Part shown: one piece after another, positions 16,294 to 25,399 of the stretch | Numbering within the stretch: the first letter of the stretch is position 1 | Layout of the letters: each line of letters begins with the position of its first letter | NCBI RefSeq assembly: GCF_004761975.1 | Contig: NZ_RQII01000060.1 | Location: 36,582-100,581 of the forward strand | Direction of reading: 5' to 3' | From: Planococcus koreensis | GTDB lineage: Bacteria > Bacillota > Bacilli > Bacillales_A > Planococcaceae | Length of the DNA stretch: 64,000 nt | Notes under the pieces: model-generated | The model's input: only the letters and a program-made list of their open reading frames with translations | Database searches by the model: none | What the model was told of the DNA's origin: nothing | Position numbers and translations under genes: made by a program

Positions 16294-17001
16294 ATGACGT
16301 ATTTGGATATTGGCTTGAAGCTTTTTTTCGGATTGATTGCCTTGTTGGCCGTGACGCGGCTGCTGGGGAAAAAAGAAATGTCTCAGCTGACGCCTTTTGA
16401 TTTCATTTATTCAATCGTCTTGGGAGGCATTCTGGAGGAAAGCATCTATGATGACAAAGTTTCCGCACTTCATGTCTGGTTTGCGGTTGCTGTCTGGGGC
16501 CTCCTGCTTTTCATCATTGAAAAACTGACCAAACGGTACGACAAGGTGCGCATTTATTTGAAAGGGGAGCCGTCGATCTTGATTCGTGATGGGCAATTCA
16601 ACATCAAGGCGCTGGAAGCGAATCATCTTGAAATGGAGCAGCTGCGTTCGATGTTGCGCCATGAAGGTGTTTTTTCCTTGCAGGAAGTCCGCGACCTGTA
16701 CCTGGAACCAGGCGGCACCATCAGCTTGAAAAAATATGCGAAACACGGGTCTGTTACGCCGGCCATGCTTAACTTGGAACCGGCAGATGAACCTTTGAAC
16801 TTCCTATTTGTGGATGAAGGGAAAATAAACGAAGAAATCCTGAAGTATGTTGGCAAGTCCAAAGACTGGCTTTATGAAGAGCTGCAAAAAGAGGGCTACA
16901 GCAATGTGGAAGAAGTGCTTTACGCTGAATGGTCGGAGTCCAATGGCTTTTTTATCAAATCGTATCCTACAGACAATGGTAACGAGGGAGAGGGAAATTA
17001 A
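16294..17001 (+). CDS. DUF421/YetF family membrane protein
   Basis: ATG 16294 is chosen over GTG 16285 because AGGGGTGGAG is well spaced for it. The 235-residue protein has two or three N-terminal membrane helices (LKLFFGLIALLAVTRLLGKKEM and a stretch ending VWGLLLFIIEKL), the conserved LTPFDFIYSIVLGGILEES, and a cytoplasmic domain with YLKGEPSILIRDGQFN and MEQLRSMLRHEGVFSLQEV. These are hallmarks of the YetF/YdfS/YrbG family of Bacillus. Some members (YetF, YdfS) are spore-membrane proteins in B. subtilis; the function here is not known. Confidence 0.9.
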   Translation: MTYLDIGLKLFFGLIALLAVTRLLGKKEMSQLTPFDFIYSIVLGGILEESIYDDKVSALHVWFAVAVWGLLLFIIEKLTKRYDKVRIYLKGEPSILIRDGQFNIKALEANHLEMEQLRSMLRHEGVFSLQEVRDLYLEPGGTISLKKYAKHGSVTPAMLNLEPADEPLNFLFVDEGKINEEILKYVGKSKDWLYEELQKEGYSNVEEVLYAEWSESNGFFIKSYPTDNGNEGEGN

Positions 17002-17485
17002 AAAAACGCTCCAGTGACGGAAAAGGATTTGTTGGACACCCGCAAACATTGCCACGATGTTGGATACCCTGATTTTCACTGCTTTTTTGACTTGCGAACG
17101 GTACAGGGCGCAATATTTTAATGAATCAAAAATATATCAAGCCGGGAAATCCCTTAAAAAGAATGACCAAGATATGTATATTAAGTGAGAATCAGCAGAA
17201 GCCCTAACATAAGAGTGCCTATCCTTAAGAAAAGAAGGATACTGATTTGTTCCATGTCAGTCTCCTTCTAATTACATATCTTTCAGTTCAGCTGAATTAG
17301 AAGGGCAATTAACGTGAAGATTGACTAAATACAATCCATTTTCATGTGCTTCTTTTCAGCCATTGCTAGAGGACGCCGGTAAAAGATAAGTAAATTAACG
17401 TTTTATAAAGATAGGGATTATTGCGCATACATATCACTAAGTTATCAGCGGCTGTTTAAATACAAAGGGAGAGAGGAGTGAAAGG
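17002..17485. other. Gene-free interval with one degenerate family B repeat
   Basis: No convincing coding frame is seen in these 480 bases. A small hairpin TATCCTT...AAGGATA lies near 17220-17241, and ATACATATCACTAAGTTATC at 17427-17446 resembles the family B repeat, shortly before the AAAGGGAGAGAGGAG ribosome binding site of the next gene. Confidence 0.4.
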
Positions 17486-17935
17486 ATGCAAAGCCAAGAA
17501 GTGGAAGCGTTTCGCGTTCTTGCTACAGCCTATTGTGATTTTATTGATTCATCCCGTTCTTTTGATGAAGAGGAAAGCTTCAAAAAACTGCTCAGAATTA
17601 TTTCCCAACTGTATACAAACGCCCTGGACCTGCCGGAAGTTGAAGTTGAAGAAGAGCATTTGCCGGATGTGGATTTTCCCTTGCCGGAAGTCGATATTAA
17701 ACACCATAACGTATACACGGAGATATTCGATCCTTATCACGCTGAAACTCCAGTGAACGGTTGTCTGGATGACGATATTATGGGAATTTACAGCGACCTT
17801 AAGAAAGGACTCCTTTTATATGAGCAGGGTCATGGCATCGAAGCGGTATGGGAGTGGAAATTTGGTTTAGAAGAGCATTGGGGAGAGCATGCTACAAGTG
17901 CCATCCGTGCATTGCATTCCATCAAGTTTATTTAA
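17486..17935 (+). CDS. DUF5063 domain protein
   Basis: ATG 17486 follows GGAGAGAGGAGTG. The 149-residue protein matches the DUF5063 layout: EVEAFRVLATAYCDFID at the start, LRIISQLYTNALDLPEVE, then VYTEIFDPYHAETPVNGCLDDDIMGIYSDLKKGLLLYEQG, and a C-terminal AVWEWKFGLEEHWGEHATSAIRALH. This family of cytoplasmic proteins has no known function and is often found with immunity-type genes. A stretch of Glu/Pro/Asp (LPEVEVEEEHLPDVDFPLPEVD) is a low-complexity insert typical of the family. Confidence 0.8.
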   Translation: MQSQEVEAFRVLATAYCDFIDSSRSFDEEESFKKLLRIISQLYTNALDLPEVEVEEEHLPDVDFPLPEVDIKHHNVYTEIFDPYHAETPVNGCLDDDIMGIYSDLKKGLLLYEQGHGIEAVWEWKFGLEEHWGEHATSAIRALHSIKFI

Positions 17936-18056
17936 CTTCTACTTAATTTTAAAATTTTGATCACTAGTGAGTTTTACTAAAAATCTTTAAGCATACCAAC
18001 GTGTTTATAAATTAAAATGAACAAAGAATAGAAACTCAAATTTCAGGGGTGGAAAG

Positions 18057-18350
18057 ATGACAGAGAACCAGTGGATTAGCAAACAAGAAGAGACCGACTT
18101 GCCAAAATTCAAAAGTCATGAAGAAGCAAGCCGTTATTTTGAAAAGAAGTACGGAGAACGTTTTGTATTTGAAGAGTCTTTCGATATCGGTAATGGAATT
18201 TGTTTCTTTTATCGATTGATCACAGATGTGGAAGCCTATATAAATGGGCTAACGGATTTGAACTCGAATGGGTCCGTGGGATTGGAATTTATGAACAGTT
18301 ATCAGCCGATTCGAATTATGGAAGATGGAAGCGTCCAAGTCAATCAGTAA
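18057..18350 (+). CDS. Small hypothetical acidic protein (97 residues)
   Basis: ATG 18057 follows GGGGTGGAAAG. The sequence (TENQWISKQEETDLPKFKSHEEASRYFEKKYGERFVFEESFDIGNGICFFYRLITD... QPIRIMEDGSVQVNQ) is a compact alpha/beta protein with no membrane part. HEEASRYFEKKYGERF followed by a beta-rich half is reminiscent of small Bacillus immunity-like proteins, without a firm family. It is the last intact gene of the accessory array. Confidence 0.6.
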   Translation: MTENQWISKQEETDLPKFKSHEEASRYFEKKYGERFVFEESFDIGNGICFFYRLITDVEAYINGLTDLNSNGSVGLEFMNSYQPIRIMEDGSVQVNQ

Positions 18351-18399
18351 GAATTAAGAGAGGCGCAACTCTCTTTGGCTAGGTATTGGATAGTTTTAG

Positions 18400-18735
18400 G
18401 TGAATGGTAGAATGGGGGCCGTGCTTCTTTTCCTGCCATTGCCTTCGGTCTTTTCACTTGCCGGTTTTATCCTGGTCGGTTTGGGGCTTGCGCCGACCTT
18501 CCCGTGCATGCTGCATGAAATGCCCGTGCGTTTAGGGAAAAAGCATTCCCAGACCATCATGGGCTACCAAATGGCCGTCGCCTATTCGGGCAGCACTTTT
18601 ATCCCGCCGCTGCTTGGATTGATGGCTTCGTAATTCACAATTGGCATCTTCCCGCTGAGCGTTTTGGCCTTTACTGCCATTATGTTTCTAAGCGCAGAAA
18701 GATTAATCCACGTATTGAAAGAGAATGGATCATAG
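18400..18735 (+). pseudogene. 3' remnant of an MFS transporter gene
   Basis: The frame from ATG 18400 encodes the last membrane helices of a sugar-type MFS permease (SLAGFILVGLGLAPTFPCMLHEMPVRLGKKHSQTIMGYQMAVAYSGSTFIPPLLGLMAS), then a TAA at 18631, after which the same frame continues with FTIGIFPLSVLAFTAIMFLSAERL to TAG 18733. The first two thirds of the gene are absent and the stop interrupts the rest, so it is a truncated pseudogene. It marks the right border of the accessory region. Confidence 0.75.
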
Positions 18736-18825
18736 AAAAGAAAGATGGCAAGCTCATCGGTAGGCTGAGGCTTGCGCGAATGAATGGGCACATGGCATCT
18801 TGGCTAAACATAAGGAGGAATGGGT

Positions 18826-19680
18826 ATGGCAATTCGATTAATTGCGGTGGACATGGATGGAACGTTTTTGAACGGACAAAAGAGTTACGACCAGGAAAGG
18901 TTTCTCAAGCAATACCTGAAAATGAAAGAGCACGGAATTCGGTTTGTTGTGGCAAGCGGGAATCAGTATTACCAACTGAGATCCTATTTTAGTGAAATTC
19001 AAGATGAACTAGGTTATGTATCTGAAAACGGGGCTTTTGTTTTGGATCAAGGACAGGAAGTGTTTTCGGCAGATGTCCGAAAAGAAGACGTACGCCGTAT
19101 TCTTGAAGTGCTGGCAGCGCACGAAAACCTTTCCGTTGTCTTATGCGGCAAAGAAAGTGCCTATATCCTGGATCGTGCATCCGACCGTTTTTTTGAAATC
19201 ATGAGCCGGTATTATTACCGTTTAAAGAGGGTGCCGGATTTTGAACAAGTGGATGATCAAATCTTGAAATTCGCCTTGTCTTGCCCGCAGAACCAGACGC
19301 TTCAACTAAAGGAGCTGCTGCAAGAGAAAATCGGATCGATCGTTACACCGGTTTCCAGTGGCCATGGAAGCATCGATTTGATTGTTCCGGGTTTCCACAA
19401 AGCCCATGGCATTCAGCTGCTACAGCAAAAGTGGAAGATCAAAGATGAGGAAACAATGGCTTTCGGCGATGGGGGAAATGATATCGAAATGCTGAAGCAC
19501 GTAAATTATAGTTTCGCGATGGAAAACGGAAGCGATGAAGTAAAAGACAGCGCAAAATATATCGCACCTTCAAATGAGGGCAGTGGTGTATTGGAAATCA
19601 TTGACCAGTATTTTAATAATCAAGGCTTTTTCCCATCTGCTGCCAGGCATTCGTTTAAAGAAGCAAACGATCGGGTGTAA
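18826..19680 (+). CDS. Cof-type HAD-IIB family phosphatase
   Basis: ATG 18826 fits the AAGGAGG site better than ATG 18820, which is only two bases from it. The 284-residue protein has the HAD motif I DMDGTF (catalytic Asp9 and Asp11), motif II VVASGNQ, and motif IV GDGGNDIEML near residue 215, with the Cof-type cap between. Members dephosphorylate sugar phosphates, pyridoxal phosphate or FMN; substrate not predictable. The C-terminal tail after ILEIIDQYF is longer than usual. Confidence 0.88.
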   Translation: MAIRLIAVDMDGTFLNGQKSYDQERFLKQYLKMKEHGIRFVVASGNQYYQLRSYFSEIQDELGYVSENGAFVLDQGQEVFSADVRKEDVRRILEVLAAHENLSVVLCGKESAYILDRASDRFFEIMSRYYYRLKRVPDFEQVDDQILKFALSCPQNQTLQLKELLQEKIGSIVTPVSSGHGSIDLIVPGFHKAHGIQLLQQKWKIKDEETMAFGDGGNDIEMLKHVNYSFAMENGSDEVKDSAKYIAPSNEGSGVLEIIDQYFNNQGFFPSAARHSFKEANDRV

Positions 19681-19842
19681 GTATGAATTTTTACTTTATG
19701 AAAAAATTGAAAAGTAAATATATTGAGAAGTGGCGTAAGAACGTTTTAAATTAAGTGGCTTTAATCATGACTAAAGCAAGATAGTTCTTTTAGATATAGG
19801 AGAAAATTTAACAATTTCGCACTAGGAAAAGGAGTTGAACTT

Positions 19843-20511
19843 ATGAAATTTTTGCTCACATCCGCAGGCGTCACGAACAAAAGCATAGAAAATGCGCTGG
19901 TTGAAATGTTAGATAAGCCAATCGCCGACTCCACTGCTTTATGCATCCCTACTGCAATGTATGGACATCCTTGGGTCGGCCCCGGCATCAAAACTTGGGA
20001 GTTCATCAGCGGGAATTCCGAGAACCCCATGGTTGGCCTGGGTTGGAAGTCGGTCGGCGTGCTCGAGCTTACAGCGCTGCCGAGCATCGACCAAGACCGG
20101 TGGGTTCCGCTAATCCGGGAGACGGACGTCCTGTTGGTGGCGGGCGGCGATGCCCTCTACCTGGCACATTGGATGCAGCAATCCGGGCTGGCTGAACTCT
20201 TGCCGTCGCTGAATGCAGTTTATGTGGGAATGAGTGCAGGAAGTATGGTGATGGCACCTCGCATCGGGGAAGACTTTATTGGCTGGACTCCACCCGACGG
20301 AAGTGATGAAGCGATGAAGCTGGTCGATTTCGCCATCTTTCCGCATCTGGAGAATGAGGAGCTGCCGGAAAACACCATGGCTAACGCAGAGAAATGGGCT
20401 GCCGGAATACAGGGGCCAGCTTATGCGATTGATGATCAAACCGCTATTAAAGTGATCGACGGAGCGGTCGAAGTTATTTCTGAAGGGCGATGGAAGTTGT
20501 TTTCTCCCTGA
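19843..20511 (+). CDS. Peptidase E (S51)-like protein
   Basis: ATG 19843 follows AAAAGGAG. The 222-residue protein has the class I glutamine-amidotransferase-like fold of peptidase E: LLVAGGDALYLAHWM (residues 97-111), the nucleophile elbow GMSAGSM with Ser131, and FPHLENEE with a His that may complete the site. Peptidase E cleaves N-terminal Asp dipeptides; this branch, with VGLGWKSVGVLELTALPS, is an uncharacterised relative. Monocistronic, followed by a terminator. Confidence 0.8.
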   Translation: MKFLLTSAGVTNKSIENALVEMLDKPIADSTALCIPTAMYGHPWVGPGIKTWEFISGNSENPMVGLGWKSVGVLELTALPSIDQDRWVPLIRETDVLLVAGGDALYLAHWMQQSGLAELLPSLNAVYVGMSAGSMVMAPRIGEDFIGWTPPDGSDEAMKLVDFAIFPHLENEELPENTMANAEKWAAGIQGPAYAIDDQTAIKVIDGAVEVISEGRWKLFSP

Positions 20512-20559
20512 TGTAGCTCGATTGTAAAATAGTTAAGACACCCTCACATTTCAGCAAGA

Positions 20560-20587
20560 AAAGGAGCCATTTATGGCTTCTTTTTTT
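20560..20587 (+). terminator. Rho-independent terminator
   Basis: GGAGCCAT pairs with ATGGCTTC and is followed by a run of seven T. It ends the peptidase E-like gene. Confidence 0.85.
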
Positions 20588-20745
20588 ATGGAATACATAC
20601 AACCGATCATTGTATATAAAGTTACTAAATTTCTCCATGAGAGGGCTTAATTTCCTTATAATAAAATTAATATATAAAAATTAAAACTATTTCTGCCAAT
20701 TATACGAATATATGTATGAAGAGATGAAAGTGATGTGAGGGGAAA

Positions 20746-21303
20746 GTGGAATTAGAGAAGCGATGGATTCGGCGCGTGCAGCGTTCCGCGCATGAGGACA
20801 GCGCAAACCAGTTGGTGAAGCATTATTATAAAGAGGTTTTTGCATTCGTCTACAAGCAAGTGATCGATGAACAAACATCACTTGATCTGACACAGGAAAT
20901 ATTTGTTCGGATGCTGCAGTCCATCTCGGGCTTTGATGCACGAAAAGCATCTTTTCGTACGTGGCTTTATCGGATTGCCAGCAATCATTGCGTCGATTAT
21001 TTTCGTTCGAAAAGCTACCGGACGTCAGTTAAGACCGGTTACATAGAAGAAGACCTAGAAAGCGCTGAAAACATCCTGCAGCAGATTACACAGAAGGAAC
21101 AGGTCCAGGAACTGCAAGCGAGCTTGGCGCTTTGTGACCATACAGCGCAGCACATCGTGCGCTATAAATTGTATCTCGATCAAACTTTTGCTGAAATAGC
21201 CGTCACGCTGCAATTACCGGAATCGACCATTAAAACGAAGTATTATAAAACAATCCGCTTTATACGAAAGGAAATGGAGGAGAAGCGACATGGCAAAGGA
21301 TAA
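20746..21303 (+). CDS. ECF-type RNA polymerase sigma factor
   Basis: GTG 20746 follows GAGGGGAAA. The 185-residue protein contains region 2 (LVKHYYKEVFAFVYKQVIDEQTSLDLTQEIFVRMLQ... FRTWLYRIASNHCVDYFRSKS, residues about 25-90) and region 4 (ALCDHTAQHIVRYKLYLDQTFAEIAVTLQLPESTIKTKYYKTIRFIRKEM). It leads an operon with a membrane protein overlapping by 14 bases, an ABC ATPase and two permeases. Autoregulated control of an envelope-stress or peptide-efflux response is likely, with the next gene as candidate anti-sigma factor. Confidence 0.88.
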   Translation: MELEKRWIRRVQRSAHEDSANQLVKHYYKEVFAFVYKQVIDEQTSLDLTQEIFVRMLQSISGFDARKASFRTWLYRIASNHCVDYFRSKSYRTSVKTGYIEEDLESAENILQQITQKEQVQELQASLALCDHTAQHIVRYKLYLDQTFAEIAVTLQLPESTIKTKYYKTIRFIRKEMEEKRHGKG

Positions 21304-22048
21304 ATGGGACATCCCGTATCCGGATGAACAGGAAATAGAGCGGCAAGCTGCTCTTATTGTGCAGAAAGCCTTTCCCGAAAAGAGCTGGTTTTTTAAAGAA
21401 ATACAAGAATTTAAGACCCAGGTGGGATGGGGGCATCTTTTCCCGAACCGCAGCGAAATCATTTTTACGAGCCTGTTGTTGGTACTTAGCATTTACGGCT
21501 TATGGTTTACGGCTTCAGCCAATCAAACGACCTCACCATCCATTTACGGCTATGCGTTTCTGGTGTCGCCTCTATCCCTGGTGTTTCTGATCGCTTATGC
21601 CTTTTATGAAAAGTTGGAGAAGCAGACACTCGAACTCGAAATGACCACGAAATTCACAATTTTTCAAGTGATGGCTGTGCGGATGCTTGTCTTCAGCGGC
21701 ATATCGCTGTTCTTGAATATGACGGGGTCCTTCATTGCTGCCATGAATTTCGAGGTGGATTTTTTACGGATCTGGTTCATTACGTTAACTGGCCTTTTCG
21801 GTTTTTCGTCGGGTCTGCTGTGGTTTATCGCCCGTGGCAATGTCTTGCGCCGCTCAGTAATTTTTACGGCCGGATGGCTGGCTATCAATAGCGCTTGGTT
21901 ATTCGCTATGAAAGAGGCCTATTTGCAAGTGATTTTTCATCTTCCGCTCGTGGTTTATGGGGGAATCCTGCTCATGTTGGCCGGTTTGTTTTTCTATACA
22001 TTCAAAAAAGCATTTACACGAAAGCAGGAGGGGTTATGGACATGCTGA
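21290..22048 (+). CDS. Six-helix membrane protein, candidate anti-sigma factor
   Basis: The start lies within the sigma factor gene (GGAGGAGAAGCGAC precedes ATG 21290) and the end within the ABC gene, so translation is tightly coupled. The 252-residue protein has a cytoplasmic N-terminus of about 60 residues (MAKDKWDIPYPDEQEIERQ...) and about six membrane helices beginning at IIFTSLLLVLSIYGLWF. Its position right after an ECF sigma gene and its cytoplasmic N-terminus fit a membrane anti-sigma factor. No zinc-binding HxxxCxxC motif is present, so the assignment rests on context. Confidence 0.7.
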   Translation: MAKDKWDIPYPDEQEIERQAALIVQKAFPEKSWFFKEIQEFKTQVGWGHLFPNRSEIIFTSLLLVLSIYGLWFTASANQTTSPSIYGYAFLVSPLSLVFLIAYAFYEKLEKQTLELEMTTKFTIFQVMAVRMLVFSGISLFLNMTGSFIAAMNFEVDFLRIWFITLTGLFGFSSGLLWFIARGNVLRRSVIFTAGWLAINSAWLFAMKEAYLQVIFHLPLVVYGGILLMLAGLFFYTFKKAFTRKQEGLWTC

Positions 22049-22914
22049 CAATCAGCAACGTGAGCAAAGATTATGGGAATTTTAAAGCGCTTGAAGGGAT
22101 GAACCTTCAATTTGAAAACGGAATTTATGGGTTGCTGGCGCCAAACGGAGCTGGAAAAACCACACTCATCAAAATGCTCGTTACGTTAATAAAACCGACT
22201 TCCGGTGAAATCCTTTACAACGGCAAACCCATCGAAGCACTTGGAGAATCTTACCGGGAACTGATCGGTTATTTGCCGCAGCACTTCGGATACTACAAGC
22301 ATTATACGCCCCAGAAATATCTGCGCTATTTGGCGGCTTTAAAAGGCTTGGAAAAAGACAAAGTGGATCAGCGCATTGACGAAGTATTGGAAATGGTGGC
22401 ACTTGGTGAAGTGAAAAAGAAAAAGATGCGGAAGTTTTCAGGCGGCATGATTCAACGCGTCGGCATCGCCCAGGCATTGCTGGGGGATCCGAAAATCTTG
22501 ATTTTGGATGAACCGACAGCCGGGCTCGATCCGAAAGAACGCGCCCGTTTCCGCCATTTGCTCTCGGATCTGGCGCGCGAGCGCATCATCCTGATTTCAA
22601 CGCACATCGTCTCAGATATTGAATCGATTGCCAATGAAATCATCATGATACGAGATCAGACGCTTTTGTACAAAGGAGATAGTGCAGCGATTTGCCGCAG
22701 CTTGCAAGGGAAGATTTACGAAGTGGCAATGCCATTCGAGGATTTTGCAGATTTCCGGAAGCAGTACCTGACACTCGAGGAAAAACAGGAGCAAGGGCAT
22801 ATGCTGGTGCGCTTTTACGCCCCTGAACAGCAAGAAGCAGAGTGGACGCCGGCCGTTCCTCAACTGGAAGACGTTTTTCTGATCGAATATGCCAATGAAA
22901 GCAGTGTCAGGTGA
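22036..22914 (+). CDS. ABC transporter ATP-binding protein
   Basis: ATG 22036 follows AGGAGGGG and overlaps the membrane protein gene by 13 bases. The 292-residue protein has Walker A APNGAGKTT (residues 35-43), Q-loop PQHFGYY, signature FSGGMIQR (134-141), Walker B ILILDEP and switch His190 (ISTH). The C-terminal extension (about residues 215-292) is typical of ABC-2 ATPases. It energises the two permeases that follow. Substrate unknown; similar sigma-ABC operons deal with antimicrobial peptides or cell-envelope compounds. Confidence 0.88.
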   Translation: MDMLTISNVSKDYGNFKALEGMNLQFENGIYGLLAPNGAGKTTLIKMLVTLIKPTSGEILYNGKPIEALGESYRELIGYLPQHFGYYKHYTPQKYLRYLAALKGLEKDKVDQRIDEVLEMVALGEVKKKKMRKFSGGMIQRVGIAQALLGDPKILILDEPTAGLDPKERARFRHLLSDLARERIILISTHIVSDIESIANEIIMIRDQTLLYKGDSAAICRSLQGKIYEVAMPFEDFADFRKQYLTLEEKQEQGHMLVRFYAPEQQEAEWTPAVPQLEDVFLIEYANESSVR

Positions 22915-22918
22915 TGGG

Positions 22919-24151
22919 ATGCTAATAACCTGGCATGAAATGAAAAAAGCGATCACCTCTCCGGTCATTGTCATTTTACTCGTGTTGTTTATTGCATTTA
23001 ATGGGTTTCAAGTGATCGGCCAGTCTTTAGCGAAAGAAGAATTGAAGGTCGTGAATGATATCACCTTTTTATATGGCAGAACGCTCACCAACGCCAGTTT
23101 GCAGCAGATGAAGGATGCGCTTGATCAAGATGCAAAGAAATTGGGGACGGAAGAAGAAGTCCAGGACTATTTGGAAGCGATGACGTTTGAAAAATACGAG
23201 CAGGAGGATGTCTTCCAGCAACAGGCAATCGATCAAATAAGCTTGAATTATACCTACTATTCATTAGGGGCAGAACTTGAATCTCGTTACACGTCAATCG
23301 ATATGGACGAACTACGAGAAGATTTGTTCGAGGCCTCGCAGATGCAAGGGTGGTTAGCTGGATTTATGGGAAACCAATTCACCAAGTGGAAGGATCGGTA
23401 CGAAGAAATTGTGGAAACGGCAGAATACAAAGAATGGTTTTTTGCGGGCCAATACCGCATGCACAGTGAGCTGTTCCGTTCACTGGTGAAAAACATCGCC
23501 GTCCAAAGTGTGCTGCTAGTTGTGTTGGTGACTGCGCTCATCGCGAATTACGAAGTGGAGCAGCGAACACAATCCACGGTCTATACGACGAAAAAAGGGC
23601 GCAAGCTGATCTGGCATAAATTCTCAGCGGCGATGGGTGTCAGTTTGCTGATTTTCATTTTGTTGGCAGGTTTTTCACTTGGAATCTTTTTTCTTACATA
23701 TGATTACTCGAGTGTTTGGCAGACGCCGATCAGCAGCGGGCTGAATTGGGAGTATAAGCTTCCTTATATCACCTGGTGGCCATTGACTGTTTGGCAATTC
23801 CTTATCTTAGCGCTTCTGACAGAATTGGCTGTTGTCCTGATTGTCGCTATGTTGGCATTCGCCATCAGTCTTTACGTGAAAAATAGTTATTTTAGCTGGA
23901 TACTCTGTATCGCTATGCTCGTTGCGATTTTTTTACTGCCTTCGTTTTTAACGGCTTATCCGGTGCTGCAGTTCATTGCCAGCCTGAACATCACAATGGT
24001 GCTGCTGAATCCTCATATGTATTTTAATGGGGGCACTACATTCAGCATGATTCAGTTCTTTGAATTGTGGACGATTCTTTTATGGCTGCTGATTGCGCTG
24101 CTGGGAAGTGGTTTGGGAATACGAAGATTTTTGATAAAGGATGTGGTATAG
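22919..24151 (+). CDS. ABC-2 type permease 1
   Basis: ATG 22919 starts four bases after the ATPase stop codon; the in-frame ATG 22889 inside the ATPase gene is less likely. The 410-residue protein has an N-terminal helix (VIVILLVLFIAFNGFQVIG), a large extracytoplasmic domain rich in Asp/Glu/Gln (residues about 40-180), and about five C-terminal helices. It probably forms a heterodimer with the following permease. Confidence 0.82.
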   Translation: MLITWHEMKKAITSPVIVILLVLFIAFNGFQVIGQSLAKEELKVVNDITFLYGRTLTNASLQQMKDALDQDAKKLGTEEEVQDYLEAMTFEKYEQEDVFQQQAIDQISLNYTYYSLGAELESRYTSIDMDELREDLFEASQMQGWLAGFMGNQFTKWKDRYEEIVETAEYKEWFFAGQYRMHSELFRSLVKNIAVQSVLLVVLVTALIANYEVEQRTQSTVYTTKKGRKLIWHKFSAAMGVSLLIFILLAGFSLGIFFLTYDYSSVWQTPISSGLNWEYKLPYITWWPLTVWQFLILALLTELAVVLIVAMLAFAISLYVKNSYFSWILCIAMLVAIFLLPSFLTAYPVLQFIASLNITMVLLNPHMYFNGGTTFSMIQFFELWTILLWLLIALLGSGLGIRRFLIKDVV

Positions 24152-25292
24152 GAGAATGCGTTTGTTTGGAATGGAAATGAAAAAGATTTTTTCATGGAAA
24201 CTATTGTTGCTGATTGCCGTGGTCAACGTTTTGTTGTTCTACCTGCGCTTGGAGTTCGAACTCGAGCATTTTCCAAACGGCCGGCCAGCAACGGATCTCT
24301 TTCGGATTGAACAGCAGCTGATTCCGGAATACGGCGCAAGAATCGATGAAAATGAATTATTGGAAATAAAAGCCCTGTACACCGACCGGGTAACAGCGGC
24401 CAATGCTTTCTTTGAAAAAGAAGACAATGCACAGGTGCTAGGAATTACTGGTTACAAAGAATTCCAGGCTATGGATACAGCCGATCCGGAACTTTCAGCA
24501 TATTATTCGGATTTGATGTTCGAGAGCGGCCAGGATTTCCTTTGGGAACTGCAGGCCTGGGAATTGCTGATCGAAAATTTTGAAGCGCGGGACAGTGCCA
24601 TAAAAGCACAGATTGAAAGGACGGACGGAGCACGCCAGCAGCATTATGAACAGCAGTTAGCAGAAGAACGATTTGCTTTCTATTCCAGTACGGTGCTTGA
24701 CAATTTTCTTAACTACAAGACATATATGGCCATCATTATCCTGATTAGCATCACTATTCTAATGTCGCCGGTTTTTCTGCGGGACTACCGCGCCGGAATG
24801 CTGCCGATCCAATATACAGCCAAAGTTGGAAGAGGCGTCTATCGGGCAAAGTGGCTGGCCGGTTTATGCAGTACGGCAATTTTGACGGTTTTGCTCCTGG
24901 CGATTTATATGGGTCTCTATTGGACGAATGGAACGGCTTCCCATTTTGCAACGCCATTGTCGTCGTTCGGTTGGTACGATTATTGGTATGACATGACTTT
25001 CTTCCAGTATATTGTCTTATCGGTCACTGCGATTTTCGTCGTTGCAATGTTGCTTGGAGTACTGTCGATGGCTATTTCAACCATTGTACCGAATGCAATC
25101 GTACTGATCGGCATTCAGATTGTCGTCCTGTTCATCATGATTGCAGGAGTTACGATGTACTTAATCCGCGATATCATCATCCTTTATCTACCGCAAATGC
25201 TCGTACCCGCAGCTTATCTTGTTTTATTTGGAATCATCTTTATAAGCTTTGGATGGATATGGAGACGTGAATTCCGAAAAGACATCGTTTGA
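24141..25292 (+). CDS. ABC-2 type permease 2
   Basis: The gene overlaps the previous one. The start is uncertain: ATG 24141, ATG 24156 or TTG 24162 are in frame, and the GGAG at 24151-24154 fits TTG 24162 best. The 376-383-residue protein repeats the layout of permease 1: one helix (LLLLIAVVNVLLFYL), an acidic outer domain (residues about 35-185), then six helices. It completes the five-gene sigma-ABC operon. A small sigma region 4 gene follows 100 bases later. Confidence 0.82.
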   Translation: MWYRRMRLFGMEMKKIFSWKLLLLIAVVNVLLFYLRLEFELEHFPNGRPATDLFRIEQQLIPEYGARIDENELLEIKALYTDRVTAANAFFEKEDNAQVLGITGYKEFQAMDTADPELSAYYSDLMFESGQDFLWELQAWELLIENFEARDSAIKAQIERTDGARQQHYEQQLAEERFAFYSSTVLDNFLNYKTYMAIIILISITILMSPVFLRDYRAGMLPIQYTAKVGRGVYRAKWLAGLCSTAILTVLLLAIYMGLYWTNGTASHFATPLSSFGWYDYWYDMTFFQYIVLSVTAIFVVAMLLGVLSMAISTIVPNAIVLIGIQIVVLFIMIAGVTMYLIRDIIILYLPQMLVPAAYLVLFGIIFISFGWIWRREFRKDIV

Positions 25293-25399
25293 TGCGCAAT
25301 GCTGTTTCCTGATAATGAAAGAACTTGAGGCGGATCAGAACTTGCCAACCCTATAAAAGTGAAAATCAGTGGCAATGAAAAAGGCGGGTGAAGCTTGAA

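Noticed and set aside
19683..19754. A 23-codon frame after the Cof-type phosphatase gene
   Set aside because: It reads plausibly (MNFYFMKKLKSKYIEKWRKN) but has no ribosome binding site and no recognisable product.
21895..22035. A 47-codon N-terminal extension of the ABC ATPase
   Set aside because: It overlaps the membrane protein gene deeply, and ATG 22036 has a much better ribosome binding site and matches the family's usual start.
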